From Nesterenkonia cremea (lineage in GTDB: Bacteria; Actinomycetota; Actinomycetes; Actinomycetales; Micrococcaceae): DNA of 64,000 nt. Shown here one piece after another: positions 58,949 to 64,000 of the stretch. Location of the stretch: the NCBI RefSeq assembly GCF_014642675.1, contig NZ_BMIS01000009.1, forward strand, positions 1 through 64,000. The letters are read 5' to 3'. Every line of letters starts with the position of its first letter. Position 1 is the first letter of the stretch. A program made the position numbers and the translations under genes. The notes beneath the pieces are model-generated. The model saw nothing but the letters and a program-made list of their open reading frames with translations, was not told where the DNA came from and ran no database searches.

Positions 58949-60736
58949 CTACTTTTCCTCCTCCTGCTCCACAGTGCTGATGGGCCCGGTGGCGGTGTCC
59001 CACCACTCGGTGAGGGCGGGATCCTCGGTGTCCAGCCAGGCGCCGGCGCCCTCACCCTTCGGGGATTCCTCCACAGCCAGGGTGAAGTCGTCGCCGTGCT
59101 GGCTGATGCCCGCGGCCACGCCCTGGCGCAGCGCCTCCTTCTCGAAGCGCCGTCGCAGGGTCATCGGGTCGCGGTTGAGCTCCTTGGCCCAGGCCACCAT
59201 GATCAGCACCAGGATCAGCGCGAAGGGCAGTGCGCTGACCATCATCAGCGACTGCAGCTGGCCCAGCGCAGCCTCTCCGGTGGCGGTCAGCAGGACCGCG
59301 GCCACCGCCGCCATGCCCACACCCCAGACGGCGGTGTTCCACAGCTTCGGAGCCGGGGAGCCGCGCTCGGCGATCGAGGACATCACCACGGAGGCCGAGT
59401 CGCCGGAGGTGACGAAGAAGATGATGATCGAGATCATCACGATCACCGAGGTGACCATGGACAGCGGCAGCTGATCCAGCAGGTCGAAGAACATCGACTC
59501 CCCGGAGGCGGAGGCGCTCATGATTCCGGCCTCCCGCTCGTAGTGCAGGCTGGCTCCGCCGATGATGGTGAACCAGATCAGGCAGACGATGCTGGGCGCG
59601 ATGATCACGGCCGCCACGAACTCGCGCAGCGTGCGGCCGCGGGAGATCTTCGCGATGAACAGGCCCACGAACGGGGTCCAGGAGACCCACCAGGCCCAAT
59701 AGTAGATGGTCCATGTGGACATGAACTCAGCCGCGGGGGTGCCTGATGAGGTGTCGCCCATGGCCGCGTTCTGGCCCATCAGCGAGGGCAGGTCGGACAG
59801 GAAGCTCATACCCACGCCGGGGATCAGGTTCAGGATGACGATGGTGGGGCCGGCCAGCAGCACAAAGATGCCCAGTCCGCCGGCCAGGACCATGTTCACA
59901 TTGGACAGTGCCCGGATGCCGCGCTTCAGCCCGGAGACCGCCGAGAGCACGAAGATCACACACAGGATGGCGATGATGCCGATGATCGCCGCATTGCCGA
60001 GTTCGCCGACTCCGCTGACGATCTGCAGGCCGGTGCCGATCTGCAGTGCGCCGATGCCCAGCGAGATCGCCGTCGAGAACAGGGTCACCAGGATGGCCAG
60101 GATGTCCACCGCAGTGCCCAGCGGCCCCTGGGTGCGTTTGCCGAAGATCGGCTCCAGCAGTGCGGACATCAGTGGCACGCGGCCCTTGCGGTAGGCGGCA
60201 TAGGCCACCGCGCCGCCGACCAGCGCGTAGTAGGCGAAGGCCGGCGGGCCCCAGTGGAAGAGCGTCTGGCTGATCGCGGCATGGACCGCCGCCTGCTCGT
60301 CGTCGGCCAGGTCGGCGTAGATGGGCGGCAGGTCGCTGAAGTAGGTGAAGGGCTCCTGCGGGCCGTAGAAGATCAGACCGATGCCGATTCCTGCGGAGAA
60401 GAGCATCGCGATCCAGGAGACCGTGGAGAACTCGGGCTTCTCATCATCGGCGCCGAGCTTGATGTGGCGATGACGTCCCAGTCCCAGCCACAGCATGAAG
60501 CCGAAGACCACGATGGTCAGCACCACGAAGAACCAGCCGAGCTCATGGGTGGCGAAGCCCAGGGCCTCGCCGGAGGCCGTCTCCAGGCTCTCCGGGGCGA
60601 ACATGCCCCACAGCACCACGCCCAGCACGCCGAGCGCGGCCACCACGAAGACCGGGATGTTCAGGCCGTAGCGTTTGGGAGTCTTGTCCACTCCGATCCC
60701 CGGCAGCAGCGCTGGGTGGTTGCTGCAGCGTCCCAC
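58949..60736 (-). CDS. BCCT-family betaine/choline/carnitine transporter, 5' end uncertain
   Basis: 595 residues with twelve membrane helices. BCCT signature: YYWAWWVSWTPFVGLFIAKI followed by SRGRTLREFV; also SAGIGIGLIFYGPQEPFTYF and WGPPAFAYYALVG. It imports quaternary-ammonium solutes with Na+ or H+. The first in-frame GTG (60736) has no binding site. In contrast a strong site (GGAGG, 60816-60812) precedes GTG 60804 / ATG 60798 in another frame, which ends a few codons later; a one-base change in the CCCC run at 60765-60768 would join MPDDHPPRRGRG to KLIDHATLPVGRCSNHPALL. So the natural start is probably 60804 and a frameshift or sequence error intervenes. The C-terminal 80 residues are acidic. 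Confidence 0.82.
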   Translation of the reverse strand: MGRCSNHPALLPGIGVDKTPKRYGLNIPVFVVAALGVLGVVLWGMFAPESLETASGEALGFATHELGWFFVVLTIVVFGFMLWLGLGRHRHIKLGADDEKPEFSTVSWIAMLFSAGIGIGLIFYGPQEPFTYFSDLPPIYADLADDEQAAVHAAISQTLFHWGPPAFAYYALVGGAVAYAAYRKGRVPLMSALLEPIFGKRTQGPLGTAVDILAILVTLFSTAISLGIGALQIGTGLQIVSGVGELGNAAIIGIIAILCVIFVLSAVSGLKRGIRALSNVNMVLAGGLGIFVLLAGPTIVILNLIPGVGMSFLSDLPSLMGQNAAMGDTSSGTPAAEFMSTWTIYYWAWWVSWTPFVGLFIAKISRGRTLREFVAAVIIAPSIVCLIWFTIIGGASLHYEREAGIMSASASGESMFFDLLDQLPLSMVTSVIVMISIIIFFVTSGDSASVVMSSIAERGSPAPKLWNTAVWGVGMAAVAAVLLTATGEAALGQLQSLMMVSALPFALILVLIMVAWAKELNRDPMTLRRRFEKEALRQGVAAGISQHGDDFTLAVEESPKGEGAGAWLDTEDPALTEWWDTATGPISTVEQEEEK

Positions 60737-60901
60737 CGGCAGGGTGGCGTGATCGATCAGCTTCCCCGGCCACGACGGGGCGGATGGTCATCAGGCATAT
60801 TCACTTCACTTCCTCCGGGCACCGCGGTGCCCGCTCAGCAACTGGGGATCCCCTATGCTGACACGGTTCCTGATCGCTCTTCGTACGGGGAGGTAAAAGC
60901 G

Positions 60902-61969
60902 GTGTTACGTATGGAGCTCGAGGAGACCTTCAGCCGGCATCTGGACGCAGGCGGCATGGCCTTCTGCGTCTATCGGCAGGGCGAACCTCTGCTGCGGCTG
61001 GGCGGGTCAGGCCTCGAGCCCGATGATCTGACGGTCATCTTCTCCGGCACCAAGGGACTGCTGGCCGCCGCTGCCGCGCGGCTGATGGAGCGCGGGGACC
61101 TCGACGCCGACGCCCCGGTGGCCCAGTACTGGCCCGAATTCGCCCAGGCCGGTAAGGAACAGGCGCGAGTCCGGCACCTGCTGTCCCACACTGTCGGACT
61201 GCCCTATGTGGAGGACCCGCCGCCCGGCCGTTGGGGCCCGCTGGATTCGCTGGCCAATGCCCAGGCGCTTGCCGAACAGGCTTCGCTGTGGCCGGAGGGG
61301 GAGCGGGTGGCCTATCACCCGATCACCTACGGCTATCTGGTGGGCGAGCTGCTGCGCCGCATCACCGGCCGCACTCCCGGTGAGCTCATCCGGGAGCTGG
61401 CTGACGACGCCGCCCCGGGCAGTTCGGCTCAGGCCGGGTCTGCTCTCGACCTCTGGCTCGGTCTGCCCGAGGATCAGCACCACCGGATGAAGCCTGTGCT
61501 CCCGGCCCCCGACTATGCTCCCGGGGCCGATGTCCAGAACGAGGAGACTGTTCGGGCGCTGGATGCCATGTACGGGTCTACGGTGAAGGTGCCCGGCTTC
61601 TTCACCTCACGGGAGCTCTACCGCGCCGAGCTGGCCGGGGCCGGGGGGATCGCCTCTGCTGATGCTCTGGCCTGCTTCTACTCTCAGCTGATCAGCGCAG
61701 AGGTCGGCGTCGTGGGTGCTGAGACACTGAGCCGCGCCACTGAGGTCTGGGCGGAGGGCACTGACGCGCTGACCGGGTCGGAGCTGCGTTTCGGGCTGGG
61801 TTTCGAGCTCTATGACTGGGGCTTCGGGCATTCCGGGGCCGGCGGTGGACTCCACGGCGCGATCCCCGATGCCGGGATCGGTTTCAGCTTCCTGACCACA
61901 CAGATGCTGCCCTCTGGGCGGGATGTCCGCGCCCAGGAGCTGGTGGAGACCCTGCGGCGCTCACTCTGA
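60902..61969 (+). CDS. Serine hydrolase (beta-lactamase/esterase family)
   Basis: 355 residues from a GTG at about 60902, preceded by GGGGAGG 7 nt upstream. Beta-lactamase-like fold: SGTKG (SxxK motif, Ser near residue 45), the LLSHTVGLPYVED segment, YHPITYGYLVGELLRRITGR with a Tyr, and HSGAGGGLHGA. No signal peptide, so it is likely a cytosolic esterase (EstB-type) rather than a resistance enzyme. Divergent from the BCCT gene; a family D repeat follows. Confidence 0.87.
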   Translation: MLRMELEETFSRHLDAGGMAFCVYRQGEPLLRLGGSGLEPDDLTVIFSGTKGLLAAAAARLMERGDLDADAPVAQYWPEFAQAGKEQARVRHLLSHTVGLPYVEDPPPGRWGPLDSLANAQALAEQASLWPEGERVAYHPITYGYLVGELLRRITGRTPGELIRELADDAAPGSSAQAGSALDLWLGLPEDQHHRMKPVLPAPDYAPGADVQNEETVRALDAMYGSTVKVPGFFTSRELYRAELAGAGGIASADALACFYSQLISAEVGVVGAETLSRATEVWAEGTDALTGSELRFGLGFELYDWGFGHSGAGGGLHGAIPDAGIGFSFLTTQMLPSGRDVRAQELVETLRRSL

Positions 61970-61983
61970 GGCGCCTCCTTTCT

Positions 61984-62059
61984 CCGTTCGGTTGTCGCGC
62001 AGGTGTCGCAATGAGGCTGAAATCCTCGTTATTCCGACACCTGAGCGACAACTGAACGG
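61984..62059. repeat. Palindromic repeat, family D, copy 2
   Basis: 76 bp nearly identical to copy 1 (differences at about five positions) and in the same orientation, 3.1 kb away. It overlaps the 3' end of the LysR gene, supplying the last codons and stop on the minus strand. Confidence 0.92.
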
Positions 62060-62967
62060 GTTGCCGCCTGCTGCAGCAGCTCCAGCAGGCGCTGTACAGC
62101 AGGGGAGCGGTCCATCCCCTCGCGGGTGCGCACTGCCAGCGTCCTCACAGGGGTCGGCTCGGCCAAGGGGCGGGCCTCTGTGCCGCTGACCAGTGGGGAC
62201 ACCGTCTGCCAGGACAGCTGCGGCATGACGGTGATCCCCGCCCCGGCCTGCACGCAGGCGGCGGCCGCGGCATAGTCCTGCGTCTCGATCCGGAAGTTCG
62301 GGGTCAGCCCGACGGCGGCGCAGGCCTGCAGCAGGATCTGTCGGTTGGGTCCGCGGGTGTAGTCGTTGTCCACCCAGACCTCCCCGCCCAGCTCAGCCAG
62401 CTCTACGGCGTCCTCTGAGTGCTCGGCGGCCAGCGGGTGGGCCTCCGGCAGCACCACCACATAGGGATCCTGCATGAGCTCCACTGTGCGGTATCCGGGG
62501 CGCTCCACCACTTCGGGGTGCTGGACGAAGATCTCGGCGTCGGGCTCCCATTCGGCGGACTGCTCCAGATCCCAGAGCCGCATGGTGATGCGCAGGTCAG
62601 GGAACTCGGCGGCGATGGTCCCGACGATGGCCGGCACCCAAGCCACCCCCACGGAGACGAAGTGGGAGATCAGTAGAGATCCGGAGCGGCCTTCCCGCAG
62701 GTCAGAGGCCAGCGCCTGGAGATCGCCGGCCTCCTGGAGCAGCCGCAGGGCACGTGCTGCGAACTGCCGGCCGGCCGCTGTGATCACCACGCCGCGTCCG
62801 CGCCGCTCCAGCAGTGTCAGTCCCGTCTCCCGCTGAAGGGTCTGCATCTGTTGGCTCACTGCGGCGCGCGTGATCCGCAGATTATCAGCTGCGGCACTGA
62901 TGGATTCCTCGGCGACCACGGCGGCGAAGGTGCGCAGCCGCATGAGATCAGGGGTGCTGTCAGGCAT
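62029..62967 (-). CDS. LysR-family transcriptional regulator
   Basis: 312 residues. HTH: MRLRTFAAVVAEESISAAADNLRITRAAVS in the first 60 residues, and the effector domain with LLISHFVSVGVAWVPAIV, PDLRITMRLWD, GITVMPQLSW. The natural protein seems to end near RLLELLQQAA; the last ten residues (TRSVVAQVSE) are encoded by palindrome D copy 2. Divergent from the BKACE gene with a 121-bp region, so it probably controls that gene, perhaps with carnitine or betaine as signal. Confidence 0.9.
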   Translation of the reverse strand: MPDSTPDLMRLRTFAAVVAEESISAAADNLRITRAAVSQQMQTLQRETGLTLLERRGRGVVITAAGRQFAARALRLLQEAGDLQALASDLREGRSGSLLISHFVSVGVAWVPAIVGTIAAEFPDLRITMRLWDLEQSAEWEPDAEIFVQHPEVVERPGYRTVELMQDPYVVVLPEAHPLAAEHSEDAVELAELGGEVWVDNDYTRGPNRQILLQACAAVGLTPNFRIETQDYAAAAACVQAGAGITVMPQLSWQTVSPLVSGTEARPLAEPTPVRTLAVRTREGMDRSPAVQRLLELLQQAATRSVVAQVSE

Positions 62968-63088
62968 GCCTCAACTGTAAACCATCGCTTGACAATGGCT
63001 ATGCATCATTTGCTTGTGCTGGACGGTGCAACGCCGGAACGATGGATGCCGACATCCCTGCAGAACCTAGCGACGCTGAGGAGCACCC

Positions 63089-64000
63089 ATGGCCAAGCCC
63101 ACTATTCTGACCTGCGCCCTGACCGGCGCAGGCGACACTGCCGGCAAGTCCGAACATGTCCCCGTGACCCCGCAGGACATCGCCGATGACGCCATCGCAG
63201 CCGCCCGCGCCGGCGCCTCCGTGGTCCACATCCACGTCCGCGACCCCGAGACCACTCAAGGCTCCCGCGAGACTCCCCTCTACGAGGAGGTCGTGCGCCT
63301 GATCGACGCCTCAGACGTGGACCCAGTCATCAACCTGACTGCCGGCATGGGCGGCGACCTCACCCTGGACCCCTCCAGCCCCAGGGAGAGCCTCGGCCGC
63401 GTCGACGGCACCGATCTGGTCTCCGGTCTGGAGCGGCTCAAGCATGTGGAGGCCATTCGCCCGGAGATCTGCACCCTGGACTGTGGCACCCTGAACTTCG
63501 GTGACGGCAGCCAGATCTACGTGGGCACCCCGGATATGGTCCGCGAGGGCGCTGCACGCATCAAGGAGCTCGGCGTGAAGCCTGAGCTGGAGCTCTTCGA
63601 CACGGGCAACCTGTGGTTCGCCAATGTCTTACAGCAGGAGGGCCTGCTGGCCGCGCCCCCGATGTACCAGCTCTGCATGGGCATCCCCTACGGCGCCCCG
63701 GCCGATCCGGGCCTGCTCAACGCCATGGTCAACATGGTCCCCGAGGGCACCGAGTGGACCAGCTTCGCCATCGGCCGCAACCAGCTCCCCTGGGTGGCCC
63801 AGTCCGTGCTGCTCGGCGGTCACGCCCGTGTGGGTCTGGAGGACAACCTCTACCTGCGCAAGGGCGTGAAGGCCACCAACGCCCAGCTCACCGCAGAGGC
63901 CGTGAAGATCATCGACTCCCTGGGCAAGCAGGTCGCCACCCCGGATGAGGCCCGCGAGATCCTCGGCATCGAGAGCACCCGCCCGCAGGGTGCCGGAGCG
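63089..64000 (+). CDS. BKACE-family beta-keto acid cleavage enzyme (3' end outside)
   Basis: 304 codons from ATG 63089, open to the window end. DUF849 family: ILTCALTGAGDTAGKSEHVP, Zn-binding HIHVRDPETTQGSRETPLYE, LDCGTLNFGD, PELELFDTGNLWFANVL, FAIGRNQLPWVAQSVLLGGHARVGLEDN. These Zn enzymes condense a beta-keto acid with acetyl-CoA to acetoacetyl-CoA plus a new CoA ester or product. Divergent LysR and a nearby BCCT carrier suggest a dehydrocarnitine-cleaving role (betaine release), but kce or other substrates are possible. No binding site stronger than GAGGAG at 63079 is needed. Confidence 0.9.
   Translation, partial: MAKPTILTCALTGAGDTAGKSEHVPVTPQDIADDAIAAARAGASVVHIHVRDPETTQGSRETPLYEEVVRLIDASDVDPVINLTAGMGGDLTLDPSSPRESLGRVDGTDLVSGLERLKHVEAIRPEICTLDCGTLNFGDGSQIYVGTPDMVREGAARIKELGVKPELELFDTGNLWFANVLQQEGLLAAPPMYQLCMGIPYGAPADPGLLNAMVNMVPEGTEWTSFAIGRNQLPWVAQSVLLGGHARVGLEDNLYLRKGVKATNAQLTAEAVKIIDSLGKQVATPDEAREILGIESTRPQGAGA

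Noticed and set aside
60902..61969. Antibiotic-resistance beta-lactamase
   Set aside because: SxxK and fold fit a cytosolic EstB-like esterase; no signal peptide and no KTG-type motif typical of class A or C lactamases.

Overview
The window is high-GC actinobacterial chromosome, most likely a haloalkaliphilic member of the Micrococcaceae such as Nesterenkonia (inference). The reasons are the GC content, frequent GTG starts, very acidic secreted proteins, a complete Mrp-type sodium/proton antiporter, a BCCT osmolyte carrier and an MscS channel. No rRNA, tRNA or CRISPR array was recognised. The only sign of an insertion sequence is the first codons of an IS3-type transposase at the left edge.

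Layout. 1-5.2 kb: IS edge, a truncated acidic gene, a lipoprotein, an AEC carrier and a phosphonate-type ABC importer (phnDCE). 5.2-9 kb: SseB-like protein, dCTP deaminase, a DUF559-like protein between two copies of one palindromic repeat, and a UMF1-type MFS carrier. 9.1-15.9 kb: mrpA-C-D-E-F-G, translationally coupled. 15.9-18.7 kb: a DUF4235 protein, then a TPP-riboswitch-controlled pair (short-chain dehydrogenase plus flavin monooxygenase). 19-26 kb: nitrilase-family amidase, pabC, cardiolipin synthase, two tandem paralogous lipoproteins, pabB. 26.3-33.6 kb: TetR/MMPL pair, PH-like small protein, HAD phosphatase, YtrA-type GntR regulator with an ABC exporter. 33.6-40.5 kb: YigZ-like protein, Rieske protein, S4-domain protein, two copies of an unrecognised structured RNA, a large Rpf-like SH3/transglycosylase protein, and a frameshifted DUF262/DUF1524 (GmrSD-like) gene. 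40.6-47.8 kb: hisD, mscS, an SDR with a long disordered tail, a metallo-beta-lactamase-fold protein and a Xi-class GST. 47.8-55.1 kb: a complete four-carbon acid-sugar (L-threonate / D-erythronate) locus, ltnD divergent from otnK-otnI-deoR-denD-gntP-otnC. 55-64 kb: SGNH hydrolase, divergent gabT/gabD, a BCCT transporter whose 5' end looks frameshifted, a serine hydrolase, and LysR divergent from a BKACE-family enzyme that runs off the window.

Three things stand out. (1) A TPP riboswitch sits in front of an SDR and a flavin monooxygenase that are not known thiamin genes, which suggests an undescribed thiamin-related pathway. (2) A duplicated hairpin RNA at about 34.4 and 35.4 kb keeps its loop and 5' flank while the stem is completely rewritten yet still pairs. 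Its C-rich loop is complementary to strong Shine-Dalgarno sequences of three genes in the window. (3) Thirteen long intergenic palindromes in several families all lie 3' of genes and never between divergent promoters. One of them supplies the last codons and stop of the LysR gene.
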